Shown here: positions 8,643 to 17,338 of the stretch, piece by piece
How the letters are laid out: every line of letters starts with the position of its first letter
Numbering within the stretch: position 1 is the first letter of the stretch
Assembly: GCF_021729085.1 (NCBI RefSeq)
Contig: NZ_JAJSAR010000002.1
Span: 930,001 to 994,000 of the forward strand
Source: Pseudohongiella sp. O18
GTDB taxonomy: Bacteria > Pseudomonadota > Gammaproteobacteria > Pseudomonadales > Pseudohongiellaceae
Direction: 5' to 3'
Length of the DNA: 64,000 nucleotides
The notes under the pieces: model-generated
What the model saw: the letters and a program-made list of their open reading frames with translations, nothing else
What the model was told of the DNA's origin: nothing
Databases searched by the model: none
Translations under genes and position numbers: made by a program

Positions 8643-11208
8643 CGAGCTGTTCCAGCGGCGGCAGATCCTCTTCGGGTTCGGCAACCTGTTCGATGCCGAC
8701 CAGCGTTTCATCTGTCTTCAGGCGGATCAGGCGCACGCCCTGCGTATTACGGCTCAGTACCGGTACTTCTTCCACGCGTGTGCGCACCAGCGTGCCACGG
8801 TCGGAGATCAGCATGATCTGATCGCCGTCGGCAACCTGTACAGCACCCACCAGAGAGCCGTTACGCTCACTGGTCTGCATGGCGATGACACCCTGGCCAC
8901 CGCGCCCATACTGCGGGAAGTCTGACGTTTCAGTGCGCTTGCCATAACCGTTTTCACTCACCGTCAGCACCTGCTTGTCCTCTTCCGGAACAATCAGGGA
9001 GATGACGCGCTGACCTTCCTGCAGACGGATACCACGAACACCACGGGCCGTACGACCCATAGGACGCACGTCCGACTCCTTGAAGCGCAGCACCTTGCCA
9101 GCAGAACCAAACAGCATGATGTCTTTTTCACCATCGGTCAGTGCGGTGCCGATCAGAGTGTCACCTTCATCCAGCTCGACTGCGCGCAGGCCAACGCTGC
9201 GCGGACGCGAGAAGTTCTCCAGCGGTGTCTTCTTGACGGTACCGTTAGCGGTAGCCATAAAGATGAAATAGCCCTCCGTGTACTCACGGATGGGCAGCAT
9301 GCTGGTAATACGCTCACCCTCTTCCAGCGGCAGGATATTGACCAGCGGACGGCCTCGCGAAGTGCGGCTGGCCAGCGGAATATTGAATACACGGATCCAG
9401 TAGACTTTGCCGGCACTGCTGAAACACAGCAGCGTATCGTGACTGCTGGCGATCAGCAGGTGCTCTACCACATCTTCGTCCTTGACCGACGCTGCCGCCT
9501 TGCCCATGCCACCACGGCGCTGTGCCTGATAGTCGGCCAGCGGCTGAGACTTGGCATAACCACTGCGTGAGATGGTCACAACACGATCTTCTTCCGTGAT
9601 CAGGTCTTCCATGCTCAGGTCAAGTTGCGAACCGACGATCTCGGTACGACGCGGGTCAGCATAGTTCGCACGCACCAGATTCATCTCTTCGCGCATCACT
9701 TCAAACAGACGTGACTCACTGCCCAGAATCTCCAGAAAATCTGCAATTTGCTGCAGCAACTCTTTGTAATCATTAATGAGTTTTTCGTGCTCAAGTCCAG
9801 TCAGACGATGCAGACGCAGGTCCAGAATCGCCTGCGCCTGGGCGGGAGACAGATAGTACTGATCCCCTTTCAGGCCAAACTCTTCAGGCAGCTCTTCCGG
9901 GCGGCAGGCATCGGCACCGGTCTCACCCAGCATGGCCAGCACGCTGCTGGACAGCCAGGAACGCGCCAGCAGCTTCTCTTTGGCTTCTGCAGAGCTTGGC
10001 GACTCCTTGATCAGCTGAATAACAGCATCGATATTGGCCAGCGCAACCGCCAGACCTTCCAGGATATGACCCTTTTCACGCGCCTTGCGCAGCAGATAAA
10101 TGGTGCGCCGGGTGACCACTTCACGACGATGGCGGATAAAGGACTGCAGAATCTCTTTCAGGTTCAGCAGTCGTGGCTGGCCGTCGACCAGAGCCACCAT
10201 GTTAATGCCAAACACCGACTGCATCTGGGTCTGGGCATACAGGTTATTCAGCACCACATCGCCGACTTCGCCACGACGCAGTTCGATCACGATTCGCAGG
10301 CCATCCTTGTCAGATTCATCACGTAGCTCGGTGATGCCTTCGATTTTCTTTTCCTTGACCAGCTCGGCAATCTTTTCAACCAGACGCGCCTTGTTCAGCT
10401 GGTAGGGGATCTCGGTGACGATGATGCTCTGGCGACCTGACTTCTCGTCCTCGATCACCTCCGCCCGCGCGCGCATGTAAATGCGTCCGCGGCCAGTACG
10501 GTAGGCCTCTACAATGCCCGCCCGGCCATTGATAATGGCCGCTGTCGGGAAATCGGGTCCTTTTACATACTCCATCAGCTCATCAATGGTGATGTCGTCG
10601 TTGTCCAGCAGCGCCAGACAGGCGTCAATCACCTCGCCCAGGTTATGCGGCGGTATATTGGTGGCCATGCCCACGGCAATACCGGACGAGCCGTTCACAA
10701 GCAGATTGGGGATCTGGGTCGGGAAAACATCCGGGATGCTTTCGGTGCCATCATAGTTATCGGAGAAGTTGACGGTTTCCTTGTCCAGGTCAGCCATCAG
10801 GTCATGGGCCATCTTGGCCATGCGGATTTCCGTGTAACGCATGGCAGCTGCCGCGTCACCGTCAATCGAGCCGAAGTTACCCTGACCATCCACCAGCGGA
10901 TAGCGCAATGAGAAATCCTGTGCCATACGCACAATGGTGTCGTAAACCGCAGAATCGCCGTGCGGATGGTATTTACCGATGACATCACCGACAACACGGG
11001 CTGATTTTTTGTAGGGCTTGTTGAAGTCGTTGGACAGGACATTCATTGCGAACAGTACGCGGCGATGTACAGGCTTGAGTCCATCGCGAACGTCCGGCAG
11101 CGCCCGCCCCACAATCACGCTCATCGCGTAAGCCAGATAGGATTCCCGCATTTCGCTTTCCAGCGATACCGGCAATACCTGGTTGGTAGATTCCGTCGAT
11201 TCCGTCAT
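8635..11208 (-). CDS. gyrA: DNA gyrase subunit A
   Basis: GyrA breaks and rejoins DNA in the GyrA2B2 complex that adds negative supercoils. The protein is 857 residues from the ATG at 11208 (MTESTEST), close to the usual size. Catalytic Tyr125 lies in AAMRYTEIR. Ser86 and Asp90 match E. coli Ser83 and Asp87 in GDSAVYDTI, so the common quinolone-resistance changes are absent. The C-terminal beta-pinwheel holds the GyrA box QRRGGMG and ends in an acidic tail. It overlaps pheA; serC and hisC, which follow gyrA in Pseudomonas, are not here. Confidence 0.98.
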   Translation of the reverse strand: MTESTESTNQVLPVSLESEMRESYLAYAMSVIVGRALPDVRDGLKPVHRRVLFAMNVLSNDFNKPYKKSARVVGDVIGKYHPHGDSAVYDTIVRMAQDFSLRYPLVDGQGNFGSIDGDAAAAMRYTEIRMAKMAHDLMADLDKETVNFSDNYDGTESIPDVFPTQIPNLLVNGSSGIAVGMATNIPPHNLGEVIDACLALLDNDDITIDELMEYVKGPDFPTAAIINGRAGIVEAYRTGRGRIYMRARAEVIEDEKSGRQSIIVTEIPYQLNKARLVEKIAELVKEKKIEGITELRDESDKDGLRIVIELRRGEVGDVVLNNLYAQTQMQSVFGINMVALVDGQPRLLNLKEILQSFIRHRREVVTRRTIYLLRKAREKGHILEGLAVALANIDAVIQLIKESPSSAEAKEKLLARSWLSSSVLAMLGETGADACRPEELPEEFGLKGDQYYLSPAQAQAILDLRLHRLTGLEHEKLINDYKELLQQIADFLEILGSESRLFEVMREEMNLVRANYADPRRTEIVGSQLDLSMEDLITEEDRVVTISRSGYAKSQPLADYQAQRRGGMGKAAASVKDEDVVEHLLIASSHDTLLCFSSAGKVYWIRVFNIPLASRTSRGRPLVNILPLEEGERITSMLPIREYTEGYFIFMATANGTVKKTPLENFSRPRSVGLRAVELDEGDTLIGTALTDGEKDIMLFGSAGKVLRFKESDVRPMGRTARGVRGIRLQEGQRVISLIVPEEDKQVLTVSENGYGKRTETSDFPQYGRGGQGVIAMQTSERNGSLVGAVQVADGDQIMLISDRGTLVRTRVEEVPVLSRNTQGVRLIRLKTDETLVGIEQVAEPEEDLPPLEQLDD

Positions 11209-11345
11209 AGTTATTCCGTTTTTTTCGCTTGATCGAGGCGGCAAATGCAGGGCCGCAAAAATTGCTCAATTCTAGCACAACCGACCGTATTCCGGGCATA
11301 TAAATGCAGGCTCAGATCAAGCTCCTGCTCGCTGGTGTTATTCGT

Positions 11346-11351
11346 TATAAT
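11346..11351 (+). promoter_or_regulatory. possible sigma-70 -10 box for the mtaD operon
   Basis: A perfect TATAAT stands 32 bases before the mtaD ATG in the 175-base gap shared with divergent gyrA. I see no good -35 box at the expected distance, so this is only suggestive. Confidence 0.35.
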
Positions 11352-11383
11352 CCGGGCCTGAGTTTGTCCAACCGGGAGCCTCA

Positions 11384-12733
11384 ATGACGTCACCCCAAAT
11401 GCCTGACTCCGGTCAGATGTCCATAGATCTGCTGATCAACGCCCGCTGGGTCATTCCCATGGATGACCAGTCCGCGGTACTGGAAAACCATTCAGTCGCC
11501 GTGGATCAGGGCCGCATCGTCGCCGTCCTGCCCAGCGCAGAGGCCGACCAGCGCTTCACCGCCAGAGATCAGGTCGATGCCTCCACCCACGCTGTCATGC
11601 CGGGCCTGGTGAATGCGCATGGCCATGCTGCCATGAGCCTGCTGCGCGGTATCGCCGATGATCTGCCCTTGCAGACCTGGCTGGAACAGCACATCTGGCC
11701 ACTGGAAGGCCGCTGGGTCAGTGAGGATTTTGTCTACGACGGCACCCGTCTCGCTATCGCCGAGATGCTGCGCGGCGGCACTACCTGTTATGCAGACATG
11801 TATTTTTTCCCTGAGGCATCTGCGCGGGCAGCGACCGAGGCCGGTATGCGTGTGCAACTGGCTACCCCCATCATCGATTTCCCAACACCCTGGGCGCAGG
11901 GCCCGGATGAAGGCATCAGCAAAACCATCAAGCTGCATGATGAATGGCGTCGCAGCACCCTGGTCAGTACCGCTTTTGGTCCGCACGCGCCGTACACAGT
12001 GTCCGATCAACCAATCAGCCGAATCGCGCCGCTGGCTGAGGAGATGGACGTGCCTGTGCACATGCACGTGCATGAGACCGCCGGCGAAGTCACTGACTCG
12101 CTGGCAAAATTCGGCCTGCGTCCGATTCGCCGACTCAATCAGCTGGGGCTGATGAGTCCGCGCCTGCTGTGCGTTCACGCCACCGCGCTGGACGAGGACG
12201 ACATCGCCATGATCCGCGATAGCGGTTCTCATGTAGTGCACTGCCCGCAATCCAATCTGAAACTGGCCAGTGGCTTCTGCCAGGTCGACAGATTGATGCG
12301 CGAAGGCATCAATGTCGCACTGGGCACCGACGGCGCTGCCAGCAACAACGATCTGGATATGTTTGCCGAGCTCAGCACGGCTGCGATGCTCGCCAAAGCG
12401 GTCTCTGGTGATGCCGCCGCCCTGCCCGCCCTGCAGGCGCTGCGCATGGCCACCATTAATGGTGCGCGGGCCATGGGACTGGACTCGCTTACCGGCTCCC
12501 TGGAGGTCGGCAAACAGGCCGATATCATTGCCGTCGATCTGCACAGCCTGAATACCGTGCCCGTCTACCACCCCGCTTCGCATCTTGCCTACAGCACCCG
12601 TAGCGATCAGGTGTCGCACGTCTGGGTCAATGGCAAGCGACTGGTGGACAATGGCGAACTGACTAGCATTAACCAGCGTAAACTGTTCGACGACATTCAA
12701 GGCTGGCAAACCCGACTGCAGGAATCCTCATGA
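11384..12733 (+). CDS. mtaD: 5-methylthioadenosine / S-adenosylhomocysteine deaminase
   Basis: An amidohydrolase of 449 residues in the TRZ/ATZ family. The metal ligands are visible as NAHGHAAM (HxH), HMHVHETAGE and GTDGAASNN, with HAPYT for the substrate pocket. MtaD removes the amino group from methylthioadenosine or S-adenosylhomocysteine, part of methionine salvage. The assignment to this substrate rests on the conserved mtaD-ubiG-mupP-yciK neighbourhood of Pseudomonas. GGGAG precedes the ATG; an internal start at codon 12 is also possible. Its end overlaps ubiG as ATGA. Confidence 0.87.
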   Translation: MTSPQMPDSGQMSIDLLINARWVIPMDDQSAVLENHSVAVDQGRIVAVLPSAEADQRFTARDQVDASTHAVMPGLVNAHGHAAMSLLRGIADDLPLQTWLEQHIWPLEGRWVSEDFVYDGTRLAIAEMLRGGTTCYADMYFFPEASARAATEAGMRVQLATPIIDFPTPWAQGPDEGISKTIKLHDEWRRSTLVSTAFGPHAPYTVSDQPISRIAPLAEEMDVPVHMHVHETAGEVTDSLAKFGLRPIRRLNQLGLMSPRLLCVHATALDEDDIAMIRDSGSHVVHCPQSNLKLASGFCQVDRLMREGINVALGTDGAASNNDLDMFAELSTAAMLAKAVSGDAAALPALQALRMATINGARAMGLDSLTGSLEVGKQADIIAVDLHSLNTVPVYHPASHLAYSTRSDQVSHVWVNGKRLVDNGELTSINQRKLFDDIQGWQTRLQESS

Positions 12734-13440
12734 CTGTGAATACCCCGAACCGCGACGACAGCGAAATCCGCAAATTTGAAGCGCTGGCTGCGCGCTGGTG
12801 GGACCCGAACAGCGAATTTCGACCTCTGCACGAAATCAATCCGCTACGCATGGGTTTCATCAATCGCAAGGTCAATGTGGCTGGCAAGCGATGCATTGAT
12901 ATTGGCTGTGGTGGCGGCATTCTGAGCGAGGCTCTGGCCCGTCAGGGCGCTTCCGTGACGGCAATCGACCTGGCAGAGGCCTCACTGGCCGTTGCCCGTC
13001 TGCATCAACTGGAGAGCGGTCTGGACGATATCCGTTACGAGAACATCTCTGCAGAGGAAATGGCAGAACAGGAAGCCGGACAATACGATGTCGTGACCTG
13101 CCTGGAAATGCTTGAACACGTGCCTGACCCGGAAGCGGTTGTGGCCGCCTGCGCCCGGCTTGCCAAACCCGGCGGCCACCTGTTCTTCTCGACCATCAAT
13201 CGCAACCCGAAATCCTGGCTGTTTGCCATCGTGGGCGCAGAATACGTACTCAACCTGCTGCCACGCGGCACACATGACTACGCCAAATTCATCAAGCCCT
13301 CGGAACTGGCCAACTGGTGCCGGCATCAGGACCTTGAACAGGGAGAACTGACGGGCATGACCTACAATCCGCTGACCAAGCAGTACAAGCTGGCGCCGGA
13401 TGTCAGCGTCAACTACCTGGTTCATTACCAGAAGCCATGA
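12730..13440 (+). CDS. ubiG: ubiquinone biosynthesis O-methyltransferase
   Basis: UbiG carries out both O-methylations of ubiquinone synthesis with S-adenosylmethionine. The 236-residue protein has the SAM-binding motif DIGCGGGILSEALA near residue 57 and the VTCLEMLEHVPDP motif near 120, with the family pattern FINRKV and the C-terminal KPSELANW. It overlaps mtaD and mupP by four bases on each side. UbiG yields S-adenosylhomocysteine, a substrate of the upstream deaminase, which gives the pairing a plain metabolic logic. Confidence 0.95.
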   Translation: MTVNTPNRDDSEIRKFEALAARWWDPNSEFRPLHEINPLRMGFINRKVNVAGKRCIDIGCGGGILSEALARQGASVTAIDLAEASLAVARLHQLESGLDDIRYENISAEEMAEQEAGQYDVVTCLEMLEHVPDPEAVVAACARLAKPGGHLFFSTINRNPKSWLFAIVGAEYVLNLLPRGTHDYAKFIKPSELANWCRHQDLEQGELTGMTYNPLTKQYKLAPDVSVNYLVHYQKP

Positions 13441-14153
13441 GTATGCAGACCCTGGAATTTCCACTGCCAACACAGGTGGCCGCAGTGCTGTTCGACCTGG
13501 ACGGCACGCTGGTCCATACGGCGCCTGACTTCAGCGATGTGCTGCAGCAGCTTTGCCAGCAGGCCGGCATCGCTGCGCCCAGTGAGCAGGCGGTGCATGC
13601 CACCGTCTCCAGCGGCGCAAGAGCACTGGTTAAACTTGCTTTCGACAGGGAGCCAGGCGATCCGGACTTCGAGCCGCTGCTGACCGAACTGCTGGAGCGC
13701 TATTTCGATCGCATTCAGCAAACACAATCTGCGCTTTATCCCAATATGGCCGCACTACTGGCCACGCTGGCCGGTCGCGACATACCCTGGGGCGTAGTGA
13801 CCAACAAGCCGGTGCGCTTCAGCGAACCTCTGATGCGATCGCTTGGACTCCATGAGCAGTGCGCCGTGCTGATCTGTCCGGATCACGTCAGCCGCAGCAA
13901 GCCGGACCCCGAGCCCCTGCTGCTGGCCTGTAAGCAATTGGGAGTTTCCCCGAAGCAATGTATTTACGTTGGAGATCATCCACGCGACATCGATGCTGGC
14001 CGCGCGGCTGGCATGCACACCGTGGCGGCCGGCTGGGGGTATCTGCCCCCGGAGCCACCGATTGAACAATGGCAGGCGGATTTTATTGCCGGCCAGGTAA
14101 TCGACCTGGCAAACCACATGAGCCAACACGCACAACAAAAGGAGTTTTCATGA
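13437..14153 (+). CDS. mupP: HAD phosphatase, probably N-acetylmuramic acid 6-phosphate phosphatase MupP
   Basis: A 238-residue HAD-superfamily hydrolase with the nucleophile motif LFDLDGTLVHT at about 17-27, the VVTNKP motif II, a lysine in SRSKPDP and the acidic motif YVGDHPRDIDAG. Proteins like this are often called phosphoglycolate phosphatase (Gph). In Pseudomonas the gene at exactly this place, between ubiG and yciK, is mupP, which acts in cell-wall recycling by removing phosphate from MurNAc-6-phosphate and affects beta-lactam and fosfomycin responses. I favour MupP by synteny; sequence alone cannot decide. Confidence 0.7.
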   Translation: MSMQTLEFPLPTQVAAVLFDLDGTLVHTAPDFSDVLQQLCQQAGIAAPSEQAVHATVSSGARALVKLAFDREPGDPDFEPLLTELLERYFDRIQQTQSALYPNMAALLATLAGRDIPWGVVTNKPVRFSEPLMRSLGLHEQCAVLICPDHVSRSKPDPEPLLLACKQLGVSPKQCIYVGDHPRDIDAGRAAGMHTVAAGWGYLPPEPPIEQWQADFIAGQVIDLANHMSQHAQQKEFS

Positions 14154-14914
14154 GCGATCAATTGTCCGGCAAACTGATTCTGGTGACCGGCGCAGGCGAC
14201 GGCATCGGCAAAGCCGCCGCGCTTGCTTACGCGCAACAGGGCGCCACCGTCATTCTGCTGGGCCGGACGCAGGCCAAACTGGAAGCTGTCTATGACAGCA
14301 TCGTCGGGCAGGGCCTACCCGAACCGGTAATTCACCCGCTAGACCTGGCCAGTGCGACGGTCGACGACTACAACCTGCTTGGCAAATCAATTCTGGAGCA
14401 GTTCCCGGCGCTGGACGGCCTTTTGCACAATGCCAGCGTGCTGGGCGCTCTGGGTCCTATCGAGCACTACCCGGCTGAACAGTGGACCAAGATCATGCAG
14501 ATCAACGTCAACGCCATGTTCATGCTGACAAAAGCGCTACTGCCGGCACTGGCAAAATCGGACGATGGCCGCATTCTGATGACTTCTTCCAGTGTGGGCC
14601 GCAAAGGTCGCGCCTACTGGGGTGCCTATGCAGTCAGTAAATTCGCAACCGAAGGTCTGATGCAGGTGCTGGCTGAGGAACTGCGCAACACCTCATCCAT
14701 TCGCGTCAACTCAATCAACCCCGGAGCCACCCGCACGGAAATGCGACGCGCAGCCTACCCGGCTGAGGACCCGGCAACGTTGCCAACCGCTGAATCCCTG
14801 ATGCCCGCCTACGTTTACCTGATGTCAGCGCAAAGCAGGGCCATTCACGGGGAAGCGCTGGATATACGTGAACTGCTGGCGAGGGTGCAAAACGACCATG
14901 CGTCGGCGAACTGA
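14150..14914 (+). CDS. yciK: short-chain dehydrogenase of the YciK type
   Basis: A 254-residue NAD(P)-dependent oxidoreductase. It shows the cofactor motif TGAGDGIGKA near residue 15, the NAS motif in LLHNASVLG, the catalytic serine in TSSSVGRKGRA and the YxxxK pair as YAVSK, followed by NPGATRTEMR. The true start at 14150 follows AAAAGGAGTTTTC and overlaps mupP as ATGA; an in-frame ATG at 14069 lies inside mupP and is rejected. The natural substrate of YciK is not established. A hairpin follows the gene. Confidence 0.9.
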   Translation: MSDQLSGKLILVTGAGDGIGKAAALAYAQQGATVILLGRTQAKLEAVYDSIVGQGLPEPVIHPLDLASATVDDYNLLGKSILEQFPALDGLLHNASVLGALGPIEHYPAEQWTKIMQINVNAMFMLTKALLPALAKSDDGRILMTSSSVGRKGRAYWGAYAVSKFATEGLMQVLAEELRNTSSIRVNSINPGATRTEMRRAAYPAEDPATLPTAESLMPAYVYLMSAQSRAIHGEALDIRELLARVQNDHASAN

Positions 14915-14935
14915 CGCCGGCAGGCGGCAAAGCGA

Positions 14936-14966
14936 CGGGAAACCGGCAATTCTTGCCGCTTTCCCG
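14936..14966 (+). terminator. long hairpin after yciK
   Basis: CGGGAAA-C-CGGCAA and TTGCCG-C-TTTCCCG pair over 14 positions with one C-C mismatch and a TTC loop. No T run follows, so it may be a weak terminator, an mRNA 3' end or a small palindromic repeat rather than a classic terminator. GCGGCAAA occurs on both sides of it. Confidence 0.5.
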
Positions 14967-15056
14967 TGGCAACAAGCGGCAAAATCCTATCAAACACATC
15001 ACATTTCATCTGTATCTAATTGTTTTGAATAACAAATAAAACCACTTCAAAAATTC

Positions 15057-15072
15057 TGGCACGTTTTTCGCT
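15057..15072 (+). promoter_or_regulatory. candidate sigma-54 promoter of the diguanylate cyclase pair
   Basis: TGGCAC-GTTTT-TCGCT matches the -24/-12 consensus TGGCAC-N5-TTGCW with one change; the GG and GC are exactly ten bases apart. It ends 34 bases before the cyclase ATG. About 50 bases of AT-rich DNA lie upstream, as is common where IHF bends DNA for a sigma-54 activator. Confidence 0.6.
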
Positions 15073-15106
15073 TCTTCGGCCCTATAAGTCCAGGCCGGAG
15101 ACAGAC

Positions 15107-16069
15107 ATGGCATTACCACTCAGCACCGCCGAAACTACGGAACTGCGCATCGTCAAAGCTGACGATGCGGTATTTGCGTCAGCCAGCCCGCGCGTTACCA
15201 AAGCGCTAGGGACCCTCGAGTCGCGTGTACAACTGATGACCGCACTGCAGGCGTCGCTGTCCGTTGATGCAATTCTGCTGGCTTTTTTCAGACATGCCCA
15301 GACTCGCCTGAGAATCAGCGGCATGTGGTACCGACATAACGAAGCATCTGAGCAACTGACTTTTGGTACTGAGGGCACTCATTCGCTTGCCTATCGCTTG
15401 ATTACCCGCGAGCTGCACCTTGGCGAGCTGATTGTGTCACGACAGCGCGTATTCTCCGCCAATAACATGGCAGAGTTTGAAGACATGCTGATGTCACTGC
15501 TGCACCCCCTGAATAACGCACTCAGATACGCCGCTGCCCTGAAGGCTGCCCGAACTGACAGCCTGACCCAGATCGGCAATCGTGCCGCACTGCACGAGTC
15601 GCTCGATTTCGCCATCAACTCTGCCAAACGCTACCAGCACTCCCTTTCGGTGCTGCTAGTCGACCTGGATAGTTTCAAACAGATAAACGACGGTCACGGT
15701 CACGAAACAGGCGACCGGGTGCTGCAGGAAGTTGTGGCGGCCATCATTGATGCCACCCGCAATACAGATCAGTGCTTCCGCCTGGGTGGTGATGAGTTTG
15801 TGGTTCTGTTGGGCAGCACACCAGCGACCGGTGCAGCAATCATCGCCGAACGGGTCTGTCAGGCGATCGCCTCACTCAACATCTGCAGCGACAGCGGCAA
15901 CATTGTTACCTCTGCCAGTGTTGGCGCGGCGACATGGCAGGCCGATGAATCGCTGACCGAACTGCTGGAACGTGCAGACATGGCCATGTACCAGGCCAAA
16001 GCTCACGGTGGCAACACAAGTCTGAGTCAGAACAACAACAACGCTACTCCCCACTCGATATCGCTCTGA
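15107..16069 (+). CDS. diguanylate cyclase with N-terminal sensor domain
   Basis: A 320-residue soluble protein. Residues from about 155 on form a GGDEF domain with the intact active site RLGGDEFVVLLGS; RNTD five residues before GGDEF is a product-binding inhibitory site (RxxD). It should make cyclic di-GMP, which usually favours attachment over swimming. The N-terminal 140 residues are a sensor-like domain without membrane segments, containing GMWYRH and YRLI. The same domain occurs alone in the next gene. Pseudomonas also has a GGDEF gene just before rluB on the opposite strand. Its candidate sigma-54 promoter could link it to the flagellar programme. Confidence 0.92.
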   Translation: MALPLSTAETTELRIVKADDAVFASASPRVTKALGTLESRVQLMTALQASLSVDAILLAFFRHAQTRLRISGMWYRHNEASEQLTFGTEGTHSLAYRLITRELHLGELIVSRQRVFSANNMAEFEDMLMSLLHPLNNALRYAAALKAARTDSLTQIGNRAALHESLDFAINSAKRYQHSLSVLLVDLDSFKQINDGHGHETGDRVLQEVVAAIIDATRNTDQCFRLGGDEFVVLLGSTPATGAAIIAERVCQAIASLNICSDSGNIVTSASVGAATWQADESLTELLERADMAMYQAKAHGGNTSLSQNNNNATPHSISL

Positions 16070-16083
16070 AAAGGAAACTTTCA

Positions 16084-16500
16084 ATGCCATCAGCTACCTA
16101 TGAACTGGCTACCGCCGACACACTCAAGCCCGACGTGTCTGACAGTCAGCTTACTGAACGCAAAAGCAGGTCAGAGCGACTGCGTGAACAACTTCTTAAC
16201 AACCTGAATGGCACCACCGAGCTGGCCGCTCTGCAGGAGCGCCTGCTCAACAGCCTGACCCAGGGCATGGGTGTGGATGGCTTGCACTACCAGCACGAAG
16301 CACTGGATGTAGACATACAGATTGGAAGCGAAGCCCTTCACAGCTGCGGTTATCGCCTGCTGGCAACCAATGAGTATCTGGGGGAAATCACCTTCAAGCG
16401 TAATCGGCGTTTTAGTGAACGTGAACTGGCACTGATCGAATCAGTCATCCCGGCTCTTATGAAACCGCTGCGAGCCAGTCTTAAGACCCGCGAACGCTGA
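16084..16500 (+). CDS. stand-alone sensor-domain protein, paralogue of the cyclase N terminus
   Basis: A 138-residue protein of unknown function, 14 bases after the diguanylate cyclase with AAAGGAAAC before its ATG. Residues about 45-135 align by eye with the N-terminal sensor domain of the cyclase: GVDGLHYQHEA against ISGMWYRHNEA, then CGYRLL against AYRLI, then YLGEI against HLGEL, then RRFSE against RVFSA. It has no catalytic domain. The first 40 residues are polar and charged. It may bind the same signal, or pair with the cyclase sensor domain and tune its activity. No function is proven. Confidence 0.8.
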   Translation: MPSATYELATADTLKPDVSDSQLTERKSRSERLREQLLNNLNGTTELAALQERLLNSLTQGMGVDGLHYQHEALDVDIQIGSEALHSCGYRLLATNEYLGEITFKRNRRFSERELALIESVIPALMKPLRASLKTRER

Positions 16501-16531
16501 TCAGGCGCCGCGGGCCAGGCGGTCAGTCGCG

Positions 16532-17338
16532 TCAGCGACGCCGCTTGTTGTTGCGGGTCGGGCGTCGGGTTGTCCCCGTCGGAGGCGTCATACCTGCCGT
16601 TTCATACAGACCAATGACCTCGGCAGTTTTCATCTCGTAGAACTGACCCTTTTTGACGCGACTGGGAATGAATACCGGCCCGTAACGCACTCGCTTCAGG
16701 CGGCTGACACGCACACCCTGCGATTCCCAGAGTTTACGCACCTCGCGGTTACGTCCTTCCATGATCACCACGTGATACCAGCGATTCCTGCCCTCACCGG
16801 CAAAAAACTGCACATCTGTAAAGCGACACAGATGTTCGTCAATCATCACACCCTTGAGCAGGGTCTTGATCATTTCATCGCTCACCTCGCCCATCACGCG
16901 GACCGCATATTCACGATCGATGTTGGCTGAGGGATGCATCAGGCGATTTGCCAGCTCACCATCAGTGGTGAACAGCAGCAGTCCACTGGTATTGAAATCC
17001 AGACGTCCTACCGCAACCCAGCGACCATGTTTGATGGGCGGCAGATGGTCATAAACTGACGGACGACCTTCAGGGTCCTTGGCACTGCAGATTTCATTTT
17101 CGGGTTTGTTGTAAAGCAGCACGCGTGGCAGATTGCCGTCACCCGAAGTGTTGGCTACCTTTTTGCCATCCACCATGATGGTGTCAGTTGCCGATGCGCG
17201 GTCACCCAGCGTGGCGATCTTGCCGTTAACACGGACACGCCCGTCACTTATCCAGGTTTCCATTTCGCGGCGCGATCCGAACCCGGCGCGCGCCAGTACT
17301 TTCTGTAATTTCTCGTCCTGTTGGACTTCATTTGTCAT
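16532..17338 (-). CDS. rluB: 23S rRNA pseudouridine synthase B
   Basis: RluB makes pseudouridine 2605 of 23S rRNA in E. coli. The 268-residue protein has an S4 RNA-binding domain at about 8-60 (VLARAGFGSRREMETWI) and a catalytic domain with the conserved aspartate in GRLDFNTSGLLLFT. It ends in an arginine- and lysine-rich tail. The start at 17338 (MTNEVQQDEK) overlaps the scpB stop by 11 bases; the longer upstream frame is inside scpB. It converges on the sensor-domain gene, with only 31 bases between them. Confidence 0.92.
   Translation of the reverse strand: MTNEVQQDEKLQKVLARAGFGSRREMETWISDGRVRVNGKIATLGDRASATDTIMVDGKKVANTSGDGNLPRVLLYNKPENEICSAKDPEGRPSVYDHLPPIKHGRWVAVGRLDFNTSGLLLFTTDGELANRLMHPSANIDREYAVRVMGEVSDEMIKTLLKGVMIDEHLCRFTDVQFFAGEGRNRWYHVVIMEGRNREVRKLWESQGVRVSRLKRVRYGPVFIPSRVKKGQFYEMKTAEVIGLYETAGMTPPTGTTRRPTRNNKRRR

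Noticed and set aside
11492-12709. A 405-codon open frame opposite mtaD
   Set aside because: Shadow of a real amidohydrolase; no start signal or motifs.
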